Below are positions 44,727 to 55,675 of a DNA stretch of 64,000 nucleotides, piece after piece. The notes below the pieces were generated by a model, which did no database searches, was not told the DNA's origin, and worked only from the letters and a program-made list of their open reading frames with translations. The position numbers and the translations under genes were made by a program. Within the stretch, counting starts at the first letter, position 1, and each line of letters begins with the position of its first letter. This DNA is from Pegoplata infirma (lineage: Eukaryota; Arthropoda; Insecta; Diptera; Anthomyiidae): contig OY992540.1 of NCBI GenBank assembly GCA_963921195.1, forward strand, positions 132,742,671 to 132,806,670, written 5' to 3'.

Positions 44727-47477
44727 GGTTAGGTTAGGTTGTAAGTGGCTGCTGACGTTTTACGTCAACACACGTAGACTCTGAGGTCCATTGTGATACC
44801 ACGGGATCGTAATAGGTTTCCCTACTAGTCCCTGTCGTTAAACCATTTTGAGCTTCTTATGAAACTCCTTAGATGTTGAATTTTGACATCCGACAAATCA
44901 GAAAGATCGTACAGCTCCCTAGATCCCAGTGAAGCAAGTCGCTGACCAGAAAGTGCCGGGCAATGGCAAATAAAGTGTTCGATAGTTTCCAACTCCTCTT
45001 CATCCATGCAACTTCGGCAAAAGTCATTCGACGGCACATTTAACCGCTCTGCGTGCTTCCCTATAAGACAGTGTCCGGTAATTATAGAAACCACCGTCGA
45101 AATCTCTCCTCTTGGAAGCGATATCAGCTCACTTGTGCGCCCCTGATTAAGAGAAGGCCAAATCAGTCGTGTTGTCTCACACGTCCATCCATTTGCCCAT
45201 CTTTGATTAGTCTCCGTCGCAGAACAAAGCCGTAGGTTTTGCTTGCAAGTTTCTAGAGGCATACCAACACATTCCAATTCTGTTGGAACCTGTAAGGTAG
45301 TTCCTAGTCTTGCAAGCTCATCGGCTTTGCAATTCCCTGGAATGTCTCTGTGCCCTGGGACCCATATGAGTCGTATGTTAAACTGCTTGGCCATCTCATT
45401 TAAAGACGTGCGCCAGTTAAGGGCAGATCTTGTTTTCAGAAACATTGAATCCAGGGACTTGACCGCGGCTTGACTGTCAGTATAGATGTTGACTGCGGTT
45501 GTAGACAAGACATTGCAGCTCAACCAGTCAGCCACTTCCTTTATTGCCAGCATCTCTGCCTGGTAAACACTGCAATGATCTGGCAATCTACGAGCCAGGC
45601 TCAATCCAAGCTCTTCCGAATAGACCCCAAAGCCCACTTGTTCGTGCAGCCTCGATCCATCTGTGTAAAAATTTATGGTAGCTCCACTTCCCGGGGTATC
45701 CCCCATCCAAGACTCCCTGGATGGTATCATAGTGGTAAAGTGGCGCTCAAAGAGGCTCAAAGAGGGAGCACAATCCACATTTTGTGGTATTGTTATCTTT
45801 TTCAAGATCGCGCTATGGCCACAATCGCTGCTCCTCCATTGCAGCGTGCAATTAAGTCGAATTGCCGACGCAGCTGCATACTGCCTACCCAATATGTCCA
45901 AGGGTATCAGGTGAAGGAGGATTTCTAATGCAGCCGTAGGTGTAGTACGAAGAGCACCAGTGATGCACATTGACGCCATTCTCTGTACCCTCGTGATAAA
46001 GACAAAGTTCGCTTTTGTTTCTAAAGCAGGCCACCAGACAATGATTCCATACAGCAAAATTGGACGCACCACTGCTGTATAGATCCAATGAACGACTTGA
46101 GGGCTGAAACCCCATCGTTTTCCAATGGCCCTTTTACAGGAATACAAAGCAATCGTTGCTTTTCTCACCCGTTCCTCAATATTACGCCTGAAATTCAGCT
46201 TCCTATCTAGAAATACTCCAAGATACTTGGCTCCATCTGAGAAGGTGATTTCAGTGCCGTCCAGAGAAATAGGATCAAAAGCAGGAATCTTATTTTTCCT
46301 TGTAAACAAAACAAGCTCTGTTTTACTAGGATTAACTCCTAGACCACAGTCTCTTGCCCATTTAGACAGATCTTTCAGAGAACCCTGATGAATGTCCCGC
46401 AATGTTGGCAGATGCTTCCCCTTTACCGCTATCGCGACATCGTCAGCATATGCGACAACATGACAACCACGTGCTTCTAGAGATAGTAGCATTGAATTCA
46501 GTGCCAGGTTCCAAAGAAGCGGCGAAAGAACACCTCCTTGTGGTGTGCCCCTATTGACAAATCGAGATATGACGGACGCTCCCAATTCAGACGTTATACG
46601 TCTACTGGCAAGTAGGCTTTCCACCATTAAAACGATTTCACGCTTTACTCCCAGACCAGACAATGCCAATATTATCGATTCTGGGATGACATTATTAAAA
46701 GGCCCCTCAATATCAAGAAAGGCCACCATAGTGTACTCCTTTACCGAAAGCGATCTCTCGATGGTACCAACGAGCTCATGAAGAGCTGTTTCCGTTGATC
46801 GTCCCTTGCTGTATGCATGTTGCTTTGTCGAAAGCAACCTCGGGTCAATCACTCTACGCAAATATGAGTCTATCATTCGTTCCATTGTCTTTAACAAAAA
46901 AGAAGACAGACTAATTGGTCTGAAATCCTTCGGAGCTGTGTGGGAACTTTTCCCAGCCTTCGGGATAAATACGACTCTGGTATCCCTCCATTTTAAAGGA
47001 ATATACGACCAGTTGATGCATGCTGTGTATAGATTATACAGCAACGGGGCTATATCGTCCGACACTTGCTGCAACTCAGCCGGGATTATACCATCAGGTC
47101 CCGGGGATTTATAGGGCCTGAAGCTTTTTATCGCCCAGATTAATGTTGGCATATTTATTATTTCCGAAGTAATTTCAGATGCTTGGGCGTCAGAACGTTC
47201 CAAAGCTTGAAACGGCGTCATGGAATTGGCCGGAAAATGCGTGTTTAAAAGGAGATCCAGCGACTCTCCACTGGAGGAAGACCACACCCCATTAGGATCT
47301 TTCAGGTATCCTAGGGTGCAAGGAGAAGAAGCCAGAACCGTGCGCAGCCTGGATGCCTCAGAAACGTCTTCTATGTTTCCACAGAAGTTTTTCCAAGAAT
47401 CACATTTTGCATTTCTGATCATCTTTTTATAACTCTTAAGTTGCAGCCTGTATGCAGACCAGTCCTCGTCCGCTCTT
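44727..47477 (-). mobile_element. 5'-truncated LOA/R1-type LINE inserted in satellite
   Basis: The 3' end (44727) has a GTTAG-rich tail on the plus strand (TTAGGTTAGGTTAGG) and a short 3' UTR; the 5' break is at about 47477 within ORF2. The flanks on the minus strand read TAACTATAAATTTTC before the element and TAACTATAGAATTTTC after it, consistent with a 15-16-bp target duplication, although satellite periodicity makes this ambiguous. The endonuclease and ORF1 are missing. Confidence 0.85.
44825..47477 (-). CDS. Partial LINE ORF2: reverse transcriptase, RNase H, C-terminal zinc finger
   Basis: About 884 residues are open from the truncation point to the stop at 44825. Order: linker (YRLQLKSYKKMIRNAKCDSW), RT with FRPYKSPGPDGIIPAEL, WRDTRVVFIPKAGK, DFRPISLSSFLLKTMER, SKGRSTETALHEL, GTPQGGVLSPLLWNLALN and VVAYADDVAI. 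RNase H follows with INFYTDGSRL, YQAEMLAIKE, NIYTDSQAAVKSL and IWVPGHRDIPGNCKADELAR, so its acidic residues are present. The end has CRSCMDEEELETIEHFICHC. RT plus RNase H in this style is typical of the LOA group. RT motif A reads FLDIEGPFNNV, with proline where alanine is usual. The frame also runs on through satellite to 47665, an accidental fusion. Antisense ORFs of 60-152 residues at 45053-47432 are shadows. Confidence 0.9.
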
Positions 47478-47648
47478 GAAAATTTATAGTTATCGATACC
47501 AAAAAATTTTCTATGGAAAATTCTACAGTTATCGGTAGCACAAAAATGTCTATAGAAACTTCTATAGTTATAGATAACCAAAAAATGTTCCATAGAAAAT
47601 TTTATAATTATCGATAGAAAACCATTTTCTCTAGAAAATTCTATATTT

Positions 47649-48434
47649 GAGGAGCCGCAGAACAAAACGTACTTTTTCGCATATTAATTTTTTTTGGGAA
47701 ATTGAGGTTTATTTATTTCGCCCCTTTAAAAAACTGCATGAACCTGAATATGGTAACAAGTTATTTGCTTATCAAGAGATGCATAAAACTGCCATAAGTC
47801 ACCACATTATATGTTAAGGATGTTTAATATAAAACCACTTTTACTTTGGAAAAAGTACGTTTTGTTAAAAAATAATGAAAAAAGTACGTTTTGTTTAAAA
47901 ATAATTGAAAAACGACGTTTTGATGTGCGTATTTTTTTAGACGATACTATTTTGATCGAGTGTTTTAAAAATGTTCTTATTTATTAAAAACTACAAAAGA
48001 GCCTACGTATATTTAGATACGTTACACACGAATTGGCAAAGTTAATGTACCCCCATACTGTAGTTGTGGGGTGTAAATAGACCAATAACAAGAATAAGGG
48101 GGAATCCTTCGCTGGCCTGCAAGAAGGCCTCAAAAATCTTTGTGGTCATTTATATGTATATGGAATATAAGAGTAAAATGGCATATTATAAAATTATGAA
48201 AAATTTTGCATATGAAATACAATGAAAAAAGTACGTTTTGATAAAAAAAATTAACAAAAAAAGTACGTTTTGTTACACACCAATTTTTAAGGAATTCATT
48301 TTCTTGATGAAAAACAAAAATAGTTTACGCTATGGAAATTTTTTCTGATAGATTTCGAACCAAATAATATAAAAAGAACAAAAAATCAATTTGTCAAAAA
48401 ATGCGAAAAAGTACGTTTTGTTCTGCGACTCCTC
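47649..48434. mobile_element. 786-bp element with GAGGAG(C/T)CGCAGAAC termini
   Basis: The ends are inverted repeats of about 34 bp with one mismatch: GAGGAGCCGCAGAACAAAAC at the left and GTTCTGCGACTCCTC at the right, each next to CGTACTTTTTCGCAT. The satellite on both sides gives ATTT (47645-47648, 48435-48438), while block 3 at 40718 is uninterrupted. AAAAAGTACGTTTTGTT recurs about six times internally. The family is not recognised; a 4-bp (or shorter T-rich) duplication does not match hAT. Confidence 0.8.
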
Positions 48435-49785
48435 ATTTATCGATAACAAAAAAAAAAAAATTCTATTGAAATTTCTATAGTTGCCGATAAAAAAATTTCT
48501 ATAGAAAGTTCTATAGTCATCGATAACAAAAAATGTTCTAAAGAAAATTATATAGTTATCGGTAACAAAAAATTTTCTATAGAAAATTCTACAGGTATCG
48601 ATAACAAAAAATGTTCTATAGAAAATTCTATAGGTATTAATAACAAAACATGTTCTATAGAAAATTCTGTTTTTATCGATGACAAAAAAATTTCTATAGG
48701 AAATTCTATAGTTATCGATAGCAAAAAATTTGCTATAGAAAATTCTGAAGTTATCGATAGCAAAAAATGTCAAGAGAAAATATTAAAGTTATCGATAGCA
48801 AAAAGTTTTCTATTAAAAATTCTATAGTTATCGATCACAAAAAATTTTCTTTAGACAAACAAAAAAGGTTCCATAGAAAATTCTAAAGTTATCGATAACA
48901 ACAAATTTTATAATTTATAGTTATAGATAAATCGATAACAGAAAATTTTTTATTGAAAGTTCTATAGTTATCGATATCAGAAAATTTTCTTTAGAAAATT
49001 CTATAGTTTCCTATACGAAAAAACTTTCTATAGAAAATTTTATAGTTATCGATAGCAAAAAAATTTCAATAGAAAGTATCAAAGTTATCGATAACAAAAA
49101 ATTTTCTATAAAAAATTCTATAGTTAGCGATCACAAACATTTTTTGTACACAATTCTATAGTTATCGAAAACAAAAATTATTCTGTAAAAATTCAATAGT
49201 TATGGAAAACAAAAAACTTTCTATAGAAAATTCTATAGTTATCGATAACAAAAAATGTTCTATAAAAAATTCTATAGTAATCGATAGCAAAATATTTTCT
49301 TTAGAAAGTTCTATACAAAAATTTCTGAAAATCTCAAAAAAGTCTATAGTTATCAATAGCATAAAATTTTCTTTAGAAAATTTAATAGTTATCGCAAGCA
49401 AAAAGTTTGCTATTGAAAATTCTATGGTCATCGTCTTAAAAAAAATCTATAGATATCGATAACAAAAAATTTTCTTTAAAAAATTCTATATCGATAACAA
49501 AAAATTTTATATAAAAAAAATCTTTAGTTATAGTTTAATAGTTAACAATTTTTTATATAAAATCGATGACAAAAAATATTCTATAGAAAATTCTATATTT
49601 ATCGACAACAAAAAATTTTCTATAGAAAATTCTTTAGTTATCAGTACCAACAAATTTTATATAGAAATTCTATAGTTATCGATAGGAAAAAAAAATCAAT
49701 AGAAAATATTAAAGTTATCGATAGCAAAAAATTTTCTATAAAAAATTATATAGTTATCAATCACAAACAATTCTATAGTTATCGA

Positions 49786-50361
49786 TAGGGATGAGATTTC
49801 CATGCAAATGCATGTTTTTTGTCGATAGTCTAAAAACTATATTGACCAATTATCTTTCCGAATCAAGAAATTTGCGTTAAAATGGCATCGATTTGTTTTT
49901 GCATATTTTTGCATATTTTGGTGAAAATGCATATTTTTGCATATTTTGGTTTTAAATGCATATTTTGTGCATATTTCTAACTTTTAAGTGCATATTTTTG
50001 CATATTTTGGCATAAATTAGCAAAAACATAAATTGAAAAATATTTGTTTCAAAATTTTTTTATAAATTTTAAAAATTTATTTTGGAGATAAGAAAAAATA
50101 TTTTTTTCTTTAAAATTTTTTTTACAGATTGTCTTAATTTCTAAAAAAATCTTGCTCATATAAAGTTTTAAATGTTATTATATAAACCCGGTGTTTCTTT
50201 TTGCTTTTTAAGAAGTTTTTCCTATGAAAACAACATTTTTGTAGCACAAATTTTATTTTTTAGTGCATATTTTTAGGTTTTTTAGTGCATATTTTGAATT
50301 TTTTAGCGCATATTTTAAGCGCATATTTTCGATTTTTTAGTGCATGAAAATCTCATCCCTA
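49786..50361. mobile_element. hAT-like MITE, TAGGGATGAGAT family, in satellite
   Basis: It starts TAGGGATGAGATTTCCATGC and ends CATGAAAATCTCATCCCTA with a perfect 8-bp duplication GTTATCGA (49778-49785, 50362-50369). Opposite orientation to 53639-54210. The body is ATATTTTTGCATATTTTGG repeats and a TTTTGTCGATAGTCTAAAAAC end block. Confidence 0.92.
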
Positions 50362-51380
50362 GTTATCGATATTATGTTCTGTAGAAAATTCGATAGTTAT
50401 TGATAACAAAATTCTGTAGTTACCGATAACAAACAATTTTCTATAGAAAATTCTATAGTTATCAAAACAAAAAAATTTCTATAAAAAATTCTATAGTTAT
50501 TGATAACAAAAAATTGTATATAGAAAATTCTATAGTTATCGATAACAAAAAATGTTCTGTAGAAAATTCTATTTTACTATATTTATCGATAACAAAAAAT
50601 TTTCTATGGAAACTTCTATACTTATCGATAACAAAAAATTTGCTATAGAAAATTATATAGTTATCGATAACAAACAATTTTCTATAGAAAATTCTATAGT
50701 TATCGATAACAAAAAATGTTTTATAGAAAATTCTGTAACTATCGATAGCAAAAAAAAATTCTTAAGAAATTTCTAAAGTTATCGGTAACAAAAACTGTTC
50801 TATAGAAAATTCTATACTTATCGATAACAAAAAAATTTTAATAGAAAATTCGATAGTTATCGATAACAAAAAATTTTCTTTAGAGAATTCTAAAGTTATC
50901 TTTAGAAAATTCTAAAGTTATCGATAACAAAAAGCATTTTAAAGAAAATTTTGTAGTTATCGATAACAAAAATTTTTCTAAGAAATTTTCTTTAGAAATT
51001 ACTACAGTTATCGATAACAAAAAATTTTCTATAGAAATTTTTATAATTATCGATTTCAAAAAAATTGTCTATAGAAAATTCTATATAGTTATCGATATCA
51101 AAAAATTGTCTATAGAAAATTCTATTGTTATAGATAGCAAAAACATTTCTGTAAAAAATTTTATAGTTAGCGATTGCAAAAAATTTTTTATCATAACTAC
51201 AATATTTTTGATAAACAATTTTATTGTTTTCGATTAATTGTTGAATGAATTATCGATAGCAAAAACATTTCTATAGAAAATTTTATTGTTATCGATAGCA
51301 AAATATGTTTTATTAAAAATTTAAAAGCTATCTACATTTTTGATAAAAAATTCTGTTGTTTTCGATTAATGATTGAATGA

Positions 51381-52198
51381 ATGGCTGCTGTAATTTTTTT
51401 AACTCCACAAAATAAAAAACCTAAAATTATTTTTTTATTTATTGATTACCTTTCAATCAAAAACTACAAAAATATATAACCAGTAGCATTTGCCATTGTT
51501 TTATTTTGTTAAAATTGTAGATTTTACTCTAATAACTAGAATATTTGTATCAGAAGCTGTTCTATCATGTGTTTGCTACACTATATAAGTCATAATTCAT
51601 TTTAGAATAAAAACAAAAAAAAATATTAGCAAAATATTGTTAAATTACAGTCTTTTTTATGTTCAAAAAAATTGTTCTACAAGACGATCGTTTGCTTATA
51701 AAACTATGAATGTAAAAATGCTTGTTATTATATTTTTATTAAAGCTTAGAAGATTGTATGGTTTATGTTAAAGCTCCTAAGACCCGCAGGCCTTTCATTG
51801 AAGTTCTTCTTGTAATAAACGGGGCGTTGCCATGATTAGTGTTTTTGGCTGGTTTACTATGATTTTTTCTGTTTCTAATTTTATATAAAAGCTACTGTAA
51901 CTGGCATTATTTGAATTTTTTTATAAAATGCTACTATATTTTTATTAATATATATTTTTAAAATTGTTTTATATAGTAGTTTTTCTTATCTTGAAATGTT
52001 TAAAAAGTGGTGGCAAGATTTAAATATGTAGATAAAATTTGTTGTAGTTATGTTATTAAGTAATAATTTAAATAAATTTCGTAATATATTTATCTGATTT
52101 TAAAATGACCACAAGGTTGTTAAAGAAACCTAATTTTTTTTTTTTAGTTTTGGATGGGAAGTAAAAATTCAATAATAAGCTAAGGTAATTAATTTTTT
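51381..52198. other. Unique spacer at the satellite orientation switch
   Basis: Roughly 800 bp of non-satellite A+T-rich DNA separates block 4 (minus) from block 5 (plus). It includes GGAGCTTTAACAT-type and CCCGCAGGCCTTTC sequence near 51780, but no ORF or RNA gene is supported. Confidence 0.5.
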
Positions 52199-53638
52199 GT
52201 GTTATCGATAACTATAAAATTTTCTTAGAAAATTGTAATTAATATATTGATAAGTTTTTTAGTTTGCGATAGTTGTAGAATTTTCTATAGAAACTTTTAA
52301 ATTATCGATAACTATAGAATTTTCTTTAGATTTTTCTTTAGAAAATTTTTTGGTATCGATAACTAGAGAATATACATAATTTTTTAAAGAAAATTTTTTG
52401 TTATAGATATTTATAGAATTTTTATAAAAAAAAATGTTGGTTAACTATAGAATTTTTTTTTTTTTAATTTTTTGTTATCGATAACTAAAGACTTTTCTAT
52501 AGAAAATGTTCTGTTATCGAAACTATAGAATTTTCTTCAAAAATTTTTTGTTGTTACTAACTATAGAATTTTCTATAAAAATATTTTTGCTATCGATAAC
52601 TTTAGAATTTACTATTGAACATTTTTTGCAATCGATAACTATAGAATTTTCTTTAAAATTTTTTTTTTATCGACAACTGTAAAATTTTCTACAAAAAATT
52701 TTTTGCTATCGATAACTTTGAAATTTTCTATAGACTTGTATGCTATCGATAACATTTTGAATTTTCTATAGAAATTTTTTGTTAACGATAACTATAGGAT
52801 TTTCTATAGAAAATTTTTTGGTATCGATACCTGTTGATTTTTTTTTTATGTAGAAATTTATAAAATTTTCTATAGATTTTTTTTTTGTTATTAATATTTA
52901 TTATTTTTTTTTATAAAATTGTATGTTATCAATAACTATAAAATTTGTTATAGTAAATTTTTTGTTATCGATAACTATAGAATTTTCTTTAAAAAATTTT
53001 TTGTTATCACTAACTATAGAATTTTCTGTAGAAAATTTTATGCTATCGATAACTTTTTTATTACCGAAACTATAGAATTTTGATTTTTTTTTTGATATAG
53101 AAATTTATAAAATTTTCTATAGAAATTTTTTTTGTTATTAATATTTATTAGTTTTTTTATGAAATTTAATGTTATTAATAACTATAATATTTTTTATAGA
53201 AAATTTTGTGTTATCGTTCTATAGAACATTTTAATTATGAAGTTTTGTATAGAAATTTGTTCGTTTTCGATAACTATAGAATTTTCTATAGACAATTTTT
53301 TGTTATCGATAACTATAGAGTTGGCTATAGAAATTTTTTTGTTATCGACAACTAGAATTTTATATAGAAAATTTTTAGCTATCGATAACTTAAGAAATTT
53401 CAAAAGAACAGTTTTTGCTATCGATAACTTTTTGAATTTTCTATAGAAATTTTTTGTTTTCGAAACTATAGAATTTTCTAAAGAAATTTTTTTTGTTATC
53501 GATAACTGTAGGATTTTCAACAGAAAATTTTTTGGTATCGATAACTGTTGAATTTTTTTGCTGACAAAAAATTTATTAAATTTTCTTGTTATTAATGTTT
53601 ATTATTTTTTTTTTATAAAATTTTATGTTATTTATAAC

Positions 53639-54210
53639 TAGGGATGAGATTTTCATGCACTAAAAAATCGAAATATGCGCTTAAAATATGCGCTAAAAAT
53701 TCAAAATATGCACTAAAAAACCAAAAAATATGCCCTAAAAATAAAATTTGTGCAATAAAAATCTTGTTTTCATGCAAAAAAACTTCTAAAAAAGTAAAAA
53801 ATAACGGCGGGTTTCAGTAGTAACATTTAAAACATTATGTAAGCAAGATTTTTTAGAAACTGAAACAATCTAAACAAAAATTTAAAATAATAAAAAAAAA
53901 AATTTTCTTATTTTCAAAATAAATGATTCAAATTTTAAACAGTTTTTGAAACAAATAAATTTCAATTTGTGTTTTTGCTAGTTTGCCAAAATATGCAAAA
54001 ATATGCAATTTAAAGTTAAAAATATGCACAAAATATGCTTTAAAAATCAAAATATGCAAAAATATGCATTTTCACCAAAATATGCAAAAATATGCAAAAA
54101 CAAATCGATGCCATTTTAGGGCAAATTTTTTGATCCGGAAAGATAATTGGTCGATATCGTTTTTAGATTATCGACAAAAAACATGCATTTGCATGAAAAT
54201 CTCATCCCTA
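53639..54210. mobile_element. hAT-like MITE, TAGGGATGAGAT family, in satellite
   Basis: It starts TAGGGATGAGATTTTCATGC and ends ATGAAAATCTCATCCCTA with a perfect 8-bp duplication TTTATAAC (53631-53638, 54211-54218). It lacks the nested element of the 3799-5442 copy and serves as its empty-site reference. ORF 53983-54246 runs out of its AATATGCAAA repeats. Confidence 0.92.
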
Positions 54211-54817
54211 TTTATAACTATAGAATTTTCTATAGAAAATTTTTAAATATCGATAACTATAGAATTTTCTATAATTTTTTTGTTGTCGATAATTATAGAA
54301 TTTTCGTTAGAAAACTTCTTGTGGTCGATAACTGTAGAATTTTCTATAGACAATGTTTGGTATCGATAATTATAGAATTTTCTATAGACAATTTTTTGAT
54401 ATCGATAACTATAGAATCTTCTATAGAAATTTTTTGTTATCGATAACTTTAGAATTTTCGAGATAAATTTTTTGTTTTCGATAACTTTGGAATTCTCTAT
54501 AGATATTATTTTATCGATATTTATAATATTTTAAGGTATCGATATTTATCGATAACCATAGAATGTTCTATAAAAAATTGTTTGTTATCGATAACTATTG
54601 GATTATCTATATTTTTTTTTTGTTATCGATAACTATAAAATTTTCCATAGAATTTTTTTTGTAATCAGTAACTATAGAATTTTCTATAGAAAATTTGTTG
54701 TTTTTGATAACTCAAAAATTTTTTATAGAAAATTTGTTGTTTTCTATAACTTTAAAATTTTTTATAGGAAAATTTTTTGTTATGGATATTTATTATAATT
54801 TATTTATAATCAGTAAC

Positions 54818-54876
54818 AATGGACTTCAGAGTCTATGTGTGTTGACGTAAAACGTCAGCAGCTACTTACCTAACTA
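54818..54876 (+). mobile_element. Extremely 5'-truncated copy of the LOA-type LINE 3' end
   Basis: AATGGACTTCAGAGTCTATG, then GTTGACGTAAAACGTCAGCA and GCTACTTACCTAAC, is the complement of the 3' end at 44727-44795. Only about 55 bp of element remain. The 3' junction with satellite is TAAC followed by TATAGAATTTTC, the same point in the unit as for the large copy. Confidence 0.8.
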
Positions 54877-55675
54877 TAGAATTTTCGGTAAAAAATTAGT
54901 TGTTTTCGATAACTTAAAAATTTTCTATAGAACATTTTTTGTTATTTATAACTATAGAATGTCCTATAGAAGAGTTTATTACATCGCTAACCATAGAATT
55001 TTCTATAGAAATTTGTAAAATTTTCTATGGAAAATTTTTTTGTTATCGACATTTACAAAATTTTTTATTGAAAATCTTTTGTTATCGATATTTAAAAAAT
55101 TTTCTATGTAAAATTTGCTGTAATCGATATTTATAAAATTTTCTATAGAAGATTTTTTCTTATCGATAGTTATAATTTTTTTTTAGAAAATTGTTTGTTA
55201 TCGATAGCTAAAGAATTTTCTACGGAAACGTTTTTTTTTATCGATAACTATAGATTTTTCTAAAGAAGTTTTTTTACTTAATATTGATATTTTAGAATTT
55301 TCTGTAGAAGATTTTCTTATTTAGTTCGTTGTTATCGATAACTAGAATTTTCTATAGAAAACTTTTTGTTATCAATAACTATAGAAGTTTCTGTAGAATT
55401 TTTTTTTTTATCGATTGATATAGATTTTGGAACAGATAAAGGGACAGATATATAGAATTTTCTATTAAAAATTGTTTGTTATCGATAACTTTAAAATTTT
55501 ATTTACAAAATATTTTGTTATCGGTAACTACAGATTTTTTTTTTTTTTTAATTTTTTTGTATAGAAAATTTTTCGTTTACCATAGAATTTTCTACAGAAA
55601 ATTTTGTTTTATCGATAAATCAGGCATAAGGGTACATATAAAATTTGCCAGATCAAAAATACCTACACTCAAAAA

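Larger units (their letters stand above)
47478..51380 (-). repeat. Satellite block 4, paralogous to block 3
   Basis: Same orientation and same order of variant units as block 3. 47488-47648 matches 40570-40718, 48435-48830 matches 40718-41170, 49535-49760 matches 42690-42910, and 50490-50703 matches 44515-44726. It is interrupted by elements at 47649-48434 and 49786-50361. The tail 51180-51380 is degenerate and contains two GATTAATTGTTGAATGAAT-like pieces. Confidence 0.88.
52199..55622 (+). repeat. Satellite block 5, forward orientation
   Basis: The 39-bp family again in plus orientation (GTTATCGATAACTATAGAAT, TTTCTATAGAAAATTTTTT), diverged. It is opposite to block 4 across 51381-52198, so the two form a large inverted arrangement. 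It contains a hAT-like MITE (53639-54210) and a tiny LINE tail (54818-54876). ORFs here are period artefacts. Confidence 0.9.

Noticed and set aside
44724..44741. Telomeric TTAGG array
   Set aside because: Only about three units, located at the 3' end of a LINE inside satellite; best explained as the LINE tail.
45053..47432. Plus-strand ORFs of 60-152 residues
   Set aside because: They are antisense to the RT/RNase H frame and have no domain of their own.
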